Numbered from the stretch's first letter, positions 1 to 9,232 are shown. The stretch is DNA of 64,000 nucleotides from Patiriisocius marinus (GCF_008974325.1 NZ_BKCG01000001.1:248001-312000), one strand, 5' to 3'. The notes: a model not told the origin generated them from the sequence alone. A program made the numbers and translations.

Positions 1-264
1 AGAAAAATGATAAAGCGCTAAAAATAAAATAAACGTACCTAGGCTTGTTATTAATAGCCAAGGAGTAAATAATTGAGTAAGACTAGCTATTGAGAAACCA
101 AGGATTGCAACAATAGGGAATGTCCTTATTCCTGCAAATCCCTTTTCCTCTTTAAGTTTGTCGTATTCCCTTTCTAGGCCAATGATAAGGCCTATTCCTA
201 AGCTTATCAAAACCCCTAACATATAGGGCCCAACTAGTACATTTATATCTTGGTATGTCTGCAT
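1..264 (-). CDS. MgtC/SapB-like membrane protein, N-terminal part (cut by window edge)
   Basis: Reading the minus strand from the ATG at 264 gives 88 uninterrupted residues to the window edge. They contain hydrophobic helices and the stretch GLIIGLEREYDKLKEEKG followed by AGIRTFPIVAILG. This pattern (small-residue helix, GLERE, AGIRT) is typical of the N-terminus of the MgtC/SapB and DUF4010 membrane protein families. The function of those proteins is unclear; MgtC is linked to magnesium stress and virulence in other bacteria. The C-terminal part lies outside the window, so the exact subfamily cannot be settled. The next gene upstream on the same strand ends 6 bases before this ATG, so the two may be co-transcribed. 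Confidence 0.7.
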   Translation of the reverse strand, partial: MQTYQDINVLVGPYMLGVLISLGIGLIIGLEREYDKLKEEKGFAGIRTFPIVAILGFSIASLTQLFTPWLLITSLGTFILFLALYHFS

Positions 265-270
265 CTAGTA

Positions 271-657
271 TTACATATACTTCTCAAGAAACCTGAAAAA
301 CTCTTTTTTAAGCTCAGAGTATATATGTCTTTGTGTTTCTATTTTATTTCTAAACGCCACATGCTCTTTTGTTAAATGTATATCAAGCGCATCTTCACCT
401 GTTTTGCTTTGTCCAGCAATACGAGTTTCGTGTTTATCTATAGTTTCCTGTAAATCTTGAATTACTCCTCCGTGAAGTATAAACTCGTTTTGATAGTGCT
501 CTAATTGCGCAAGAACATCCTTATTTGTCCATCGTGAAACAAGTTCACTTAACTTGCTATTGAAAAACTTTAACTCATCTTTCCAAAATGCAAGTTCCCC
601 TTTCCACTGCTCGTGTTCAAAGTGCATACTCGCATTTTCTAAAACATCTTTTTTCAT
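271..657 (-). CDS. Hypothetical coiled-coil protein, 128 aa
   Basis: I do not recognise a family. The protein is highly charged, has no signal peptide or membrane segment, and is almost entirely predicted helix, with regular spacing of Leu/Phe/Ile around residues 20-70 and 95-125 suggesting a coiled coil or helical bundle. It contains His, Trp and Glu early (MHFEHEQWKGEL), but no metal-binding pattern I can name. It ends 6 bases before the MgtC-like gene and starts 116 bases after the end of the acid phosphatase gene; an 18-bp perfect palindrome lies in that gap. It is probably a cytoplasmic protein; function unknown. Confidence 0.7.
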   Translation of the reverse strand: MKKDVLENASMHFEHEQWKGELAFWKDELKFFNSKLSELVSRWTNKDVLAQLEHYQNEFILHGGVIQDLQETIDKHETRIAGQSKTGEDALDIHLTKEHVAFRNKIETQRHIYSELKKEFFRFLEKYM

Positions 658-733
658 ATTAATTGTATTTAAAATTAAACTTTAGAATCACTTTAAAAAG
701 CAACGTAAAGGTTTGTAATAAAAACAATATATA

Positions 734-751
734 AACTGATTTAAATCAGTT
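734..751. repeat. 18-bp perfect palindrome
   Basis: The sequence AACTGATTTAAATCAGTT reads the same on both strands. It lies between the acid phosphatase gene and the downstream helical-protein gene, 77 bases upstream of the latter's ATG on the minus strand. It has no T-run that would make it a terminator. It could be an operator for the 128-residue gene; this is inference only. Confidence 0.4.
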
Positions 752-773
752 CGCTAAAGTTGTTTCAGCGGTA

Positions 774-1604
774 TTAGTATGACGTAATTTTCTTTCTTCG
801 AATTGAATCTTTCTGAAATGTGCTCCATTTATAGTTTCCTTCATAAACTCCATTAGTCTCCCAATCACCATATAAAGGATTTGGCAGCACAATGAATTTT
901 TTTCCGAAGTCTAATCTTAAACTATCAGCATTTTTATTTCTGATCTCTGTGGTACTTTTTTCAAACACAATTGAAAAATCGGATAAATTATCCCCTAGAA
1001 ACATCACGATATTATGTGATTTCATAACCTCAAGACGCCTGTCTAATTTTCCACTAGTGGCATCTTTTAAAAATACATGTGATTGATCTGCAAAAGGAAA
1101 ACCTACTTTTATTAGATTAGCAATTGTTTCCTTTTTCTGAAGTGTTTTTCTGTTTGAAATGTAAAAAACCTCAACTCCTTTACTCTTTGCATACTGGAAA
1201 AAATCAACCGCACCCGGAATTGCTTTTGCATTTTTAAGTGTTACCCATTCTTTCCATCGTGATGAGGTGTACTCTTCATCTAGCTCAACTTGTTTACCAC
1301 TATATGGACTATTATCTAAAATAGTTTCATCAATATCTGTTACGATAGCAATTGGTTTATCAAACTCGTTTTTAGCATTTAAAATATTGTCTAACTGTAA
1401 TCTCGCTAAGTTAAAAGCTTGATATGTTAAAGCTCTATACTCAGCTGATTGTTGTTGCCAAAGTATTGCTTGAATGGAGTGCTCACGAACAGGAATATTC
1501 GTGTTTATAGTTGTTATTTTGCTACTTTCGGTTTGTGTTACTTGAGTTTTGCAACCTATAAGTAATCCAAAACTAAAAAGGGTAATGAGCAATTTCTGTT
1601 TCAT
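774..1604 (-). CDS. 5'-nucleotidase, lipoprotein e(P4) family (HAD acid phosphatase)
   Basis: This is a lipoprotein-type acid phosphatase of the HAD superfamily (class B/C, e(P4)-like), which removes phosphate from nucleotides or other phosphomonoesters at the outer membrane or in the periplasm. The N-terminus is a lipoprotein signal peptide with lipobox LLIGC (Cys18). HAD motif I is DIDET at residues 90-94, with Asp90 as nucleophile and Asp92 as general acid/base. The C-terminal half has GDNLSDF, the acidic motif IV that binds magnesium. The length of 276 aa fits the family. It stands alone between the ackA operon and the 128-residue gene, with gaps of about 95 and 116 bases. In Haemophilus the e(P4) enzyme serves NAD and haem use; the substrate here is unknown. 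Confidence 0.88.
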   Translation of the reverse strand: MKQKLLITLFSFGLLIGCKTQVTQTESSKITTINTNIPVREHSIQAILWQQQSAEYRALTYQAFNLARLQLDNILNAKNEFDKPIAIVTDIDETILDNSPYSGKQVELDEEYTSSRWKEWVTLKNAKAIPGAVDFFQYAKSKGVEVFYISNRKTLQKKETIANLIKVGFPFADQSHVFLKDATSGKLDRRLEVMKSHNIVMFLGDNLSDFSIVFEKSTTEIRNKNADSLRLDFGKKFIVLPNPLYGDWETNGVYEGNYKWSTFQKDSIRRKKITSY

Positions 1605-1698
1605 AGTATTTTTAATTCAAAATTATAAAAACTGACATCCTTTTGAAAAACTCAATATCTATAATTCACATAAATAACTGAGCTGTAATTTAAAAAAG

Positions 1699-2883
1699 TT
1701 AGTGTATTAATTTATAAGCTTGTTTCGCTATTTCTAATTCTTCATTAGTAGGGACCACTATAATTTTAACTTTAGATGCCGTGGTATTGATTTCGTTTAT
1801 CCCACTAGATCTTTGTTCGTTTTTAGATTCATCTAGCGCAATTCCGAAGTATTCCATTTCATCACAAACTAGTGTACGAATCACACTTGAGTTTTCTCCT
1901 ATACCGGCTGTGAATACAATTGCATCTAATCCATTCATTGACGCCGCGTAAGCCCCAATGTATTTTTTAATTCGGTAAGCATTCATTTGCAAAGCTAAAA
2001 TGCAGTATGGATCTCCATTCTCTGCTTCTCTTTGTATATCTCGCAAGTCGCTATACCCTGTAAGTCCAAGCATTCCACTTTTTTTAGTGAGTAAAGTATC
2101 TACTTCCTCAAGTGTATAACCAAGCGTATTAACCATATATGAAATAATGGAGTGATCAATATCTCCACTTCGAGTACCCATAATAAGGCCATTTGCAGGA
2201 GCAAAACCTAAACTGTGATCTATACTTTTTCCATCTAAAATTGCCGTCATACTGCATCCATTACCTAAGTGGATAGAAATAATTTTAGAGTTTTTAATCC
2301 CTAAATATTCAATAGCTTTTTTAGAAACATACTTATGGCTTGTTCCATGAAAGCCATAAAGCTGTATATGCTCATCCTCATAAAAGGTATTAGGGATTGC
2401 AAACTTTTTAGCTTTTTCAGGAATAGTTTGGTGAAAAGCTGTGTCAAAAACAGCTACCTGTTTTGCGTTAGGAAAAAGTTGTTCTGCAATAAGTATTCCT
2501 TCTAGATTATTTGGGTTATGCAAAGGTGCAAGTACATCGTATTCTTTAATTTTATTTTTCACTTCGGAAGTAATCAAAGTTGTATCTGAAAAAAAATTAC
2601 CACCATGCACTACACGATGCCCAATGACTTGAATTTCGTCAGTATCTTTAATCACTCCATTTTCCTGATGAAGTAATAAATCTACAACTCTTTTTAGCCC
2701 TTCCTTATGATTATCTATTCTGTCTATTTCTTCTATATCAAAGCGATCAGTTTTGTACTTTAAAATAGCTTTGTGATCACCTACACGTTCTATAAGACCA
2801 CTACAAATTAAGTTTCCTGAAGGCTCTTGTATTAACTGAAACTTTATAGAAGAACTTCCAGAGTTAATTACCAATATATTCAT
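1699..2883 (-). CDS. ackA: Acetate kinase
   Basis: Acetate kinase makes ATP and acetate from acetyl phosphate and ADP in the cytoplasm, the second step of the Pta-AckA overflow pathway. The 394-residue length is standard. The N-terminus MNILVINSGSSSIKF holds the conserved NSGSSS loop (residues 7-12) of the ASKHA fold. Further signatures are FDTAFHQTIP, GTSHKYVS, HLGNGCS and the nucleotide-binding FTAGIGEN near the C-terminus. It lies 15 bases downstream of pta on the same strand, so the two enzymes that pass acetyl phosphate between them are co-transcribed. Confidence 0.97.
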   Translation of the reverse strand: MNILVINSGSSSIKFQLIQEPSGNLICSGLIERVGDHKAILKYKTDRFDIEEIDRIDNHKEGLKRVVDLLLHQENGVIKDTDEIQVIGHRVVHGGNFFSDTTLITSEVKNKIKEYDVLAPLHNPNNLEGILIAEQLFPNAKQVAVFDTAFHQTIPEKAKKFAIPNTFYEDEHIQLYGFHGTSHKYVSKKAIEYLGIKNSKIISIHLGNGCSMTAILDGKSIDHSLGFAPANGLIMGTRSGDIDHSIISYMVNTLGYTLEEVDTLLTKKSGMLGLTGYSDLRDIQREAENGDPYCILALQMNAYRIKKYIGAYAASMNGLDAIVFTAGIGENSSVIRTLVCDEMEYFGIALDESKNEQRSSGINEINTTASKVKIIVVPTNEELEIAKQAYKLIH

Positions 2884-2898
2884 ATTTCAACGGTTTTA

Positions 2899-5007
2899 TT
2901 AAATTCCTTGTGCTTGTATAGCAGTCACTATTACAGTGTTAAAAATATCATCAATAGTACAACCTCTACTTAAATCGTTTACTGGTTTATTTAACCCTTG
3001 AATTATAGGTCCAATCGCAAGTGCCTTCGTTTCTCTTTGCACTGCTTTATAGGTATTATTCCCTGTATTAAGATCTGGAAAAATAAACACGTTTGCTTGA
3101 CCAGCAACTTCAGAATCTGGCATTTTAGTTTTACCAACATTCATATCTACCGCGGCATCATATTGTATAGGCCCTTCCACTTTTAAATCTGGTCTTCTTT
3201 GTTTTACAATTTCAGTTGCTTTTCTCACTCTTTCAACATCTTCTCCAGTTCCAGAAGTTCCCGATGAGTATGAAAGCATCGCAATTTTTGGTTCAATACC
3301 AAATGACAAACTGGTCATTGCTGATGAAATAGCTATTTCGGCTAACTGTTCAGCAGTAGGATTTGGGTTAATCGCACAATCGCCATAAACAGATACACGA
3401 TCTTCTAAACACATAAAAAAGATGGATGAAACTAATGATGTTTCTGGTTTAGTTTTAATGAATTGTAGCGCAGGACGAATGGTGTGTTGCGTGGTGTGTA
3501 TTGCTCCCGAAACCATTCCGTCAGCTTTACCCATATAAACCATCATTGTCCCAAAGTAAGAGACGTCTTCCATTAAATCTTCAGCCATTGCTAAATTCAC
3601 GTTTTTGTGTTTTCTTAGCTCAAAGAGGGTTTTAGCAAAGGAGTCAAAATAGACTGATTCTCTAGGATTTATTACTGAAATTTTATTTAAATCTAACGCA
3701 ATATCTAGCGTTGCAATTTTTTCCTCTATTTGTTTTCTATCACCTAGAATAGATATTTCAACTACATCTAAATCGACCAATTGCTTTGTCGCCCTTAGCA
3801 CACGCTCATCTATTCCTTCAGGCAACACAATATGTTTTTTATTAGATTTTGCTGTTTTCAATAAGTTATACTGAAACATTCTAGGTGTTATCCCTTTGGT
3901 CTCAAACGTTATTAATCGCTCTACTAAAGCCGCTACTTTTACGTGCTTTTCAAAGTCCTTTATTAACGTGATAATTTTTTGAGTGTTCTGCGCATATATT
4001 TGTGATTTAATAGCGCCAATTCTATTAGTAACAGAGAATGTTCCTTCTTTCACTGAAATGATAGGCACTACATCAGAAAGACCTTCAATTAATTTAATAA
4101 TTGAGTCTTCTGGCACTAAACCTCCAGTAAGTACAATACCGGATATTGAAGGATAATTAGCAGAAATATTGGCTTGCAATGCGCCTAAAATAATATCAGC
4201 ACGATCTCCCGGAGTTATTACTAAGCCATTTTCTTTTAAATGCGTCAGGTAGTTTCTAAGCTGCATAGCTCCTACACTAAAATAACCAGCTTGATTGTTG
4301 ATATGTGATTCGCCAAAAAGAATGGTAGCATCTAGTTCTTCTACAATTTCCCTTACTGATGCATTTGCTAAAAGTGGGTTTAAAGGTATTGCATTAACTA
4401 TTACTTCAGAGGGTAGATTTTTCTCCAATTCATTAACAACATCACGTTGATTTTCTAACTGAACTTTATTTGCAATAACAGATAGCACTTCAACTCCTTT
4501 ATCTCTAAATGAGTCATAGGCCATTTGCATACTCCCAACAAGTTCCCTCATAGTTTTCCCAAAACCGCTAGCAAGTATTATCGCTGGAACTCCTAAGTTT
4601 TTTGCGATAAGAATATTAATGTCAAATTCAATAATTGATCCTTCACCTATAAAACTAGTTCCTTCAATTAATATAAAATCGAATCGTTCTTCAATAGTTT
4701 TGTACTTTTCAATGATTTTACTAATAATCAAATCATCTTGATTATTATTTTTCATTGTAATCACATCACTTCGAGTAAATGCATATGCATCTTCGAAATC
4801 TAAATTTAGATTGAAATAGGTATTTACAGTATTAATATGGTTGTCAATTTCACCATTCTTTAAGTCATCTATTATAGGTCTAAAATATCCTACTTTAGCT
4901 GCCTTACCCAGCAACAGCTGCATTAAACCTAAGGATACAATTGATTTTCCGCTATTGGGTTCGATTGTAGTAATATATACAGCTTTGTTCATTGATTTAT
5001 TGGTCAT
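2899..5007 (-). CDS. pta: Phosphate acetyltransferase (long form)
   Basis: Pta converts acetyl-CoA and phosphate into acetyl phosphate and CoA, feeding the acetate kinase encoded next to it. At 702 aa this is the long, three-domain form: an N-terminal dethiobiotin-synthetase-like P-loop domain (EPNSGKS, residues 16-22), a central DRTGG regulatory domain (about 200-340), and the C-terminal catalytic PTA/PTB domain (about 375-700; SYSSGTSGTGED and VEGPIQYDAAVD are recognisable). An in-frame Met at residue 6 (MNKAVYITT) is an alternative start that begins exactly at the conserved strand. Two small genes lie just upstream and ackA just downstream, forming one leftward operon. Confidence 0.96.
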   Translation of the reverse strand: MTNKSMNKAVYITTIEPNSGKSIVSLGLMQLLLGKAAKVGYFRPIIDDLKNGEIDNHINTVNTYFNLNLDFEDAYAFTRSDVITMKNNNQDDLIISKIIEKYKTIEERFDFILIEGTSFIGEGSIIEFDINILIAKNLGVPAIILASGFGKTMRELVGSMQMAYDSFRDKGVEVLSVIANKVQLENQRDVVNELEKNLPSEVIVNAIPLNPLLANASVREIVEELDATILFGESHINNQAGYFSVGAMQLRNYLTHLKENGLVITPGDRADIILGALQANISANYPSISGIVLTGGLVPEDSIIKLIEGLSDVVPIISVKEGTFSVTNRIGAIKSQIYAQNTQKIITLIKDFEKHVKVAALVERLITFETKGITPRMFQYNLLKTAKSNKKHIVLPEGIDERVLRATKQLVDLDVVEISILGDRKQIEEKIATLDIALDLNKISVINPRESVYFDSFAKTLFELRKHKNVNLAMAEDLMEDVSYFGTMMVYMGKADGMVSGAIHTTQHTIRPALQFIKTKPETSLVSSIFFMCLEDRVSVYGDCAINPNPTAEQLAEIAISSAMTSLSFGIEPKIAMLSYSSGTSGTGEDVERVRKATEIVKQRRPDLKVEGPIQYDAAVDMNVGKTKMPDSEVAGQANVFIFPDLNTGNNTYKAVQRETKALAIGPIIQGLNKPVNDLSRGCTIDDIFNTVIVTAIQAQGI

Positions 5008-5018
5008 ACACTAATACT

Positions 5019-5384
5019 CTAAATTTTAATTATATCGGTTGGAGTTTCTACTAAAATTGTTTTATCACCTCTTAAAGCAATAGGTTGCTTCATTATTTCT
5101 GGGTTATGTTGTATCATCTTAACCCAATCATCTGTAGAAAAGTTATGTGACTCAAATTTGGAATTATACGAAGGATGTTCTTGGTTTACTAAATCGACCA
5201 CATCTATTTGTAATCTATGAGCTAGCTCTACTAATTGTGTTCCAGTAAGTTTTTGTTTTAAAATATCTATTTCTTGTATAGCCAGTCCTTCAGCTTTCGC
5301 ATATGCTAAAGTTTGTTTTGCTCTTACAGATTTAGAGCTGTAATACAAGGTAATTTGTCTATCTGAAGTTGCAATATCTCCCAT
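5019..5384 (-). CDS. ArsC/Spx-like thioredoxin-fold protein without catalytic cysteine
   Basis: The 121-residue protein follows the ArsC/Spx layout: a beta-strand (ITLYYSSKSVRAKQTLAYAK), a helix, then EIDILKQKLTGTQLVEL, and a late IALRGDKTILVETP strand-turn-helix like the R-G-x-x region of the family. Arsenate reductases and Spx have a Cys in the first loop; here the corresponding loop is YYSSKSVRAK with Ser, and the protein has no Cys at all. It therefore cannot act as a thiol reductase. It lies 11 bases upstream of pta and 4 bases downstream of a 71-residue gene, suggesting an accessory or regulatory role in acetate metabolism; that role is inference. Confidence 0.65.
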   Translation of the reverse strand: MGDIATSDRQITLYYSSKSVRAKQTLAYAKAEGLAIQEIDILKQKLTGTQLVELAHRLQIDVVDLVNQEHPSYNSKFESHNFSTDDWVKMIQHNPEIMKQPIALRGDKTILVETPTDIIKI

Positions 5385-5388
5385 AATA

Positions 5389-5604
5389 TTATTTTTTACT
5401 TTTATGTGTTTCTAGATGGTGATGTAATAACTGCTTTAAACTTTCGAGATACTCCTGCATTACTTTTTTATCCATATGTGGATGTTCACTAACAGGTAAT
5501 GTCATTGGATTTTCATCTAAAAACTGATATAATTCAGGATAATTAGTCTCAATATTGGTAGTAAGCTGAGTAATGTCTTGCATTATTTTTTGTAAATCTT
5601 TCAT
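5389..5604 (-). CDS. Hypothetical protein, 71 aa, first gene of the pta-ackA operon
   Basis: I do not recognise a family. The short protein is helical and ends in a His-rich segment (LLHHHLETHKSKK) that could bind metal or simply be basic. A central PEHPHMDK-like stretch (VSEHPHMDKK) adds two more His. No signal peptide or membrane segment is visible. The gene begins the leftward run 71-aa gene, ArsC-like gene, pta, ackA, with 4- to 15-base gaps, so it is very likely expressed with the acetate pathway. Confidence 0.65.
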   Translation of the reverse strand: MKDLQKIMQDITQLTTNIETNYPELYQFLDENPMTLPVSEHPHMDKKVMQEYLESLKQLLHHHLETHKSKK

Positions 5605-5939
5605 AGCAATATAGTTTGTTAGTATTGTTTAACTAATAAGATACTACTTTTTAAAGTGGTACTAAATGTATCGATCATTAAATATTTCAGAAATGAAAAT
5701 ATCAAATACTGTTTCAATCAAAAATACTATTAGTAAGTTAGAGTTGGCAGCAGTTTAAAGGTGTAAAATTAACGATGCTTATGTGTAAAAGAAATGACAT
5801 TTATCAGCAGTAAAATAGTAGCTAAAAAAATAATCTATGAAGCAATTAGAAACATAAAAAAATGCTTCACAGAATTGAGAAATATTTTTTTTTAAAATAA
5901 CTTAATTGATTAATCCTAATTAGATTGAGGTTTTATTTG
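5605..5939. other. 335-bp intergenic region upstream of the pta-ackA operon
   Basis: No convincing open reading frame or hairpin terminator is visible. A perfect Bacteroidota -7 box on the minus strand (TATTTTTG, complement of 5719-5726) lies about 115 bases upstream of the 71-residue gene and could start the operon transcript. No clear TTG -33 box sits at the expected distance, so this promoter call is weak. The rest is AT-rich with A and T runs near 5881-5895. Confidence 0.35.
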
Positions 5940-6320
5940 TTATTGCTTAATCTTAGATTTTAGATAAAATATTTTTAAAATAATTAAGCTACTAAATAGT
6001 ATTAAGGAATAGTAACACATTGGTGTTCCTGAACCAGTTTTAGGGCATTCAGCATTTCCTATATATTGCATAATAGAAGCGATCAATGCTATACTACCTG
6101 CTAATCCTGTAAATAGAAAATAGAGAACACTCCATTTCTTTAAGAGATGCGCTATTAGCGGAATAAAAAAACAGATGAGAATAACAAGACACATAGGTAT
6201 GTGCATTATTTTTGGACAGCCATCCCCCGTTTTAAATTCATCAACTACTAACCCACCAGCTCCATATACTCCTATCAAAAGGATTAGCAAGATCAAGTAA
6301 TACGCAAACCTCCTATACAT
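5940..6320 (-). CDS. Small integral membrane protein, 126 aa
   Basis: I do not recognise a family. Four hydrophobic segments are visible (about residues 6-26, 43-60, 67-87 and 103-119), with short loops. Cys residues occur in loops (GDGCPK, NAECPK, GTPMCYY), which could form disulfides or bind something on the outer side. The start overlaps the end of the upstream zinc-ribbon-like gene by 8 bases, so translation is probably coupled. Confidence 0.6.
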   Translation of the reverse strand: MYRRFAYYLILLILLIGVYGAGGLVVDEFKTGDGCPKIMHIPMCLVILICFFIPLIAHLLKKWSVLYFLFTGLAGSIALIASIMQYIGNAECPKTGSGTPMCYYSLILFSSLIILKIFYLKSKIKQ

Positions 6321-6588
6321 TATTTGTTATTACTGTTCTACAAGTAGAACACTCGGTTCCCTTAACACTGCTTTTAAGTTTTATACCATCCATATGTGTT
6401 ACTATAAAGTCTTGTACAAATGCGTAATTCGATTTATGATTATTAACACTAATTTGAGTATCCTTATATTTTTCTCTTATTAGATTATCATACTCTTGGT
6501 CTCCCCAACAGTTAGGACAATAATTTTTAGACAGTTCAGAGATTTCTTTTTCACTTTTAGTTCCTAAGAGGTGTTTAATAAATTTCAT
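6313..6588 (-). CDS. Small protein with zinc-ribbon-like cysteine pairs, 91 aa
   Basis: Function unknown. Two Cys pairs, CPNC (residues 24-27) and CSTC (residues 80-83), are spaced like the two knuckles of a zinc ribbon. Between them lies a mixed charged region. No signal peptide or membrane helix is visible, so it is probably cytosolic. It overlaps the downstream membrane-protein gene and starts 12 bases after the FG-GAP gene ends, within a leftward operon that begins at 8914. Confidence 0.55.
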   Translation of the reverse strand: MKFIKHLLGTKSEKEISELSKNYCPNCWGDQEYDNLIREKYKDTQISVNNHKSNYAFVQDFIVTHMDGIKLKSSVKGTECSTCRTVITNNV

Positions 6589-6600
6589 TATAAGTTCACT

Positions 6601-8256
6601 TTATTTTTCAGTTTCAACGTTAATTCCTGAGACATCATCTTCCACAACAAGTAGCGGTTTTAAATCAACAACACTGTTAATTTTTGGATTATCAACACTA
6701 ATCACTTTATCGTTTGAAAGGCGAACTTTAAGGTTTAGAATAGTAGTTTCTTTACCTAACCCAAACTGAACTAATGCAGTTTGATCACTAGCTAAGCCTT
6801 CACCAGTCACTAACCACTCGGTTAATTTCTTTGTTGGTGTCGTAATAGTTATTTTAGCACCTTGAACACTAACAGACTCACCTAAATCTACTTGTAGGTA
6901 ATTATTAGTTCCTCCTGTATTTAAATACGCTAAAGCTGGGGAATCAATATTTACCCAAATCATATCTAAATAACCATCTTGATTAAAATCACTTACTAAT
7001 GAAGTAATAGCATAGTGAGGATTTACAAGTCCACTTTCTTTTTCGGTTGGTGCAAATGTTCCATCTTCTTTTTGAATAAGAACTCTACTAGGCAATTTGA
7101 AAAGCTTATTAGGCGCTAAGTCAACATAATTTTCTGCAACCATCAAATCCTGAAGACCATCATTATTAAGATCTGCAAAAGTGCAACCCCAAGAAAACTC
7201 ATAATCTGCTATTTTAGTCTCCTCAGCTGTATCTGTAAACTTGAAGTCACCATCATTTCTAAAAAGAATCCACTTCTCATTAAACAAAGAAGCATCTTTA
7301 ATATCTCCTTTAGCTAATGCTCTTGGTAATGTGCTTCCTGTATTAGAAAACATAAAATCTACTAAGCCGTCATTATTATAATCACCAACAGCTAATCCCA
7401 TTGGGTAAGCAAATTTTTTAGTGAGCGGATTTGGTTTCATCGTAAAAGTCAAATCTCCGTTATTTCTATACGTTCTAGCTTCTCCTGTATCGTGAACTAC
7501 CACTAAGTCTAACCAAGTATCATCATCAATATCAACTAATACCCCTTGAAACGTATTATGAACATAATCTAAACCGGCTTGCTTAGTAATGCTAACATAA
7601 TTTTCGTTTCCTGTGTTTAAAAGCAATTCACTTGTAGAGCCATAAGTGTAATCTTCAAAAATGGTTTGACCTTCCATTAATTCTTTTTTAAGATACGTCG
7701 CTAGAAAAATATCTAAATCACCATCTTTATCAATATCTCCTACGGTAATCCCTGCAGGATTAGATTTCTCATTCATAGAAGTATCAATTATCTTTTCGGT
7801 AAACTTCCCGTCTGTATTATAATAAATACGAAGTCCATCTTCTCTACCCAAAATTATATCAGCAAAACCATTGTTATCAAAATCTGCAGACACTACTCCT
7901 ACAGTTGTAGTTGTACTTCCTTTTTTAGGTAAATTAACTTCCGATGAAATATTAACAAATTCATTATTCCTGTAAGCAAAAATGGCATCTTCTTGATTCA
8001 TTCCTCCTCCAAAAAACACTTCATCTATATTATCATTATCAATATCAATTAACGCTGAAGGTGCAATAGGCAATGATTTACTACCATTGTATTGATGATT
8101 AAAATCTATTGAAACCGGCGTAAATGTTGGGATTTTTTCTTCTGAAATTGTAATATCATACTTGTCTGACACAGAGTCTCTCCAAAAAAATCCTAAAATC
8201 AAAATGATTAGAAAGAGAAGAATGACGCCTATTATTTTAAGTGTTTTTTTAAGCAT
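6601..8256 (-). CDS. FG-GAP/VCBS repeat protein with ASPIC/UnbV-like C-terminus
   Basis: This 551-residue protein has an N-terminal membrane anchor (about residues 5-25) followed by at least seven FG-GAP/VCBS blades with calcium-loop motifs: DIDNDNIDE, DFDNNGFAD, DIDKDGDLD, DIDDDTWLD, DYNNDGLVD, DLNNDGLQD and DFNQDGYLD. Such repeats fold into an extracellular beta-propeller. The C-terminal about 100 residues resemble the ASPIC/UnbV domain (VDLG, GLASDQTALVQFGLGKET). Proteins of this layout (CRTAC1-like) are common in Flavobacteriia and are thought to act in cell-surface binding. It overlaps the upstream membrane gene by 8 bases. Confidence 0.85.
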   Translation of the reverse strand: MLKKTLKIIGVILLFLIILILGFFWRDSVSDKYDITISEEKIPTFTPVSIDFNHQYNGSKSLPIAPSALIDIDNDNIDEVFFGGGMNQEDAIFAYRNNEFVNISSEVNLPKKGSTTTTVGVVSADFDNNGFADIILGREDGLRIYYNTDGKFTEKIIDTSMNEKSNPAGITVGDIDKDGDLDIFLATYLKKELMEGQTIFEDYTYGSTSELLLNTGNENYVSITKQAGLDYVHNTFQGVLVDIDDDTWLDLVVVHDTGEARTYRNNGDLTFTMKPNPLTKKFAYPMGLAVGDYNNDGLVDFMFSNTGSTLPRALAKGDIKDASLFNEKWILFRNDGDFKFTDTAEETKIADYEFSWGCTFADLNNDGLQDLMVAENYVDLAPNKLFKLPSRVLIQKEDGTFAPTEKESGLVNPHYAITSLVSDFNQDGYLDMIWVNIDSPALAYLNTGGTNNYLQVDLGESVSVQGAKITITTPTKKLTEWLVTGEGLASDQTALVQFGLGKETTILNLKVRLSNDKVISVDNPKINSVVDLKPLLVVEDDVSGINVETEK

Positions 8257-8914
8257 TTGAATGTTGTTTTGTATAGTTTTTTAATTGAATAAGTGAAAGT
8301 GTAAATAATATGAAGTGTGTTACATTCATAAGTATAGGAAGCATATGTTTCCCTAGTGTTGGAATTAGTTTACCAATAATCACTAACAATATGAGTATCG
8401 CAATTGGACTGAAAATAGCCATCCATTTTTTATAAAAAGTTCCTCCTTTTAATATAGCAGCTACAAAAGCAATTGAGAGTGTAGCGATAACTATACGAAG
8501 TATCTTAACCAATACTTCCATATGATCTGTATAGTGAGTTAGTAAGTTTTTATATGTAGAAGGGTCTATCGCATCCTTTAAGTGGACGATATTTCCTATT
8601 GATGCTCGAGAGCCTATCCATATTCCACCAACAGCAAAAGCAATAAAACCTACAGCTAAAACAACTCTAGCTAATAATTCATTTCCAGATTTAAGCATTT
8701 TATAAATGTGGATATATCCAGCAAAATAGAACGGCAAGCCAATAACAGATAGAAAATGACCTATTGTAAGATGATTTAAAGATACAAATTCGAAAAACTC
8801 ATAGTCTTTTGAGTGTTCTAAAATATCAGGAGAATAATGTAAAAAATACTCGCCTAACCCAACAAGAATAGACGCCATAAGGCCTAGATAGCCTAATTTT
8901 TTGGTTAGTTTCAT
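8249..8914 (-). CDS. Polytopic membrane protein, 221 aa
   Basis: About six transmembrane helices are visible, starting at residues 9, 50, 82, 138, 167 and 191. Charged residues such as GEYFLHYSP and the HFLS and HYTDH segments lie near membrane borders. I cannot name the family with certainty. It is the first gene of a leftward operon with the FG-GAP protein, the Cys-pair protein and the small membrane protein, overlapping the FG-GAP gene by 8 bases, which suggests a joint envelope function. Confidence 0.65.
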   Translation of the reverse strand: MKLTKKLGYLGLMASILVGLGEYFLHYSPDILEHSKDYEFFEFVSLNHLTIGHFLSVIGLPFYFAGYIHIYKMLKSGNELLARVVLAVGFIAFAVGGIWIGSRASIGNIVHLKDAIDPSTYKNLLTHYTDHMEVLVKILRIVIATLSIAFVAAILKGGTFYKKWMAIFSPIAILILLVIIGKLIPTLGKHMLPILMNVTHFILFTLSLIQLKNYTKQHSNA

Positions 8915-9232
8915 TTATTTGTTAATAGGTTGGTTTCAGTTTTTGTCGTAAAATGTTAAAAATCCTTTCAAAAAAAATAAAAGTCTCTCATCTAGATATT
9001 TAATTAGTATTTAACTTTAAAAGCATCTAGTCATTTAAAACTTCACATTTTGTAATTTTTAAGTATTGTAATCCAGTTAAAAAAATAAAAGAGGCTATAA
9101 ATTGATTTAGATCTGGGGTCTATAAATAGGCTTTATCAAAATATAGTTGTTTTACATATTCATTTATTAAAATAAACAAGAGGTTTAATGGAATAAAAAT
9201 GAATCAAATTTTGAATCGAAAATAGTAGAAAC
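8915..9232. other. Intergenic region without visible gene
   Basis: This AT-rich stretch separates the membrane-protein operon from the tRNA terminator. I see no open reading frame of useful length on either strand, no tRNA and no strong hairpin. The promoter of the leftward 8914 operon should lie in its first 100 bases. Confidence 0.4.
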
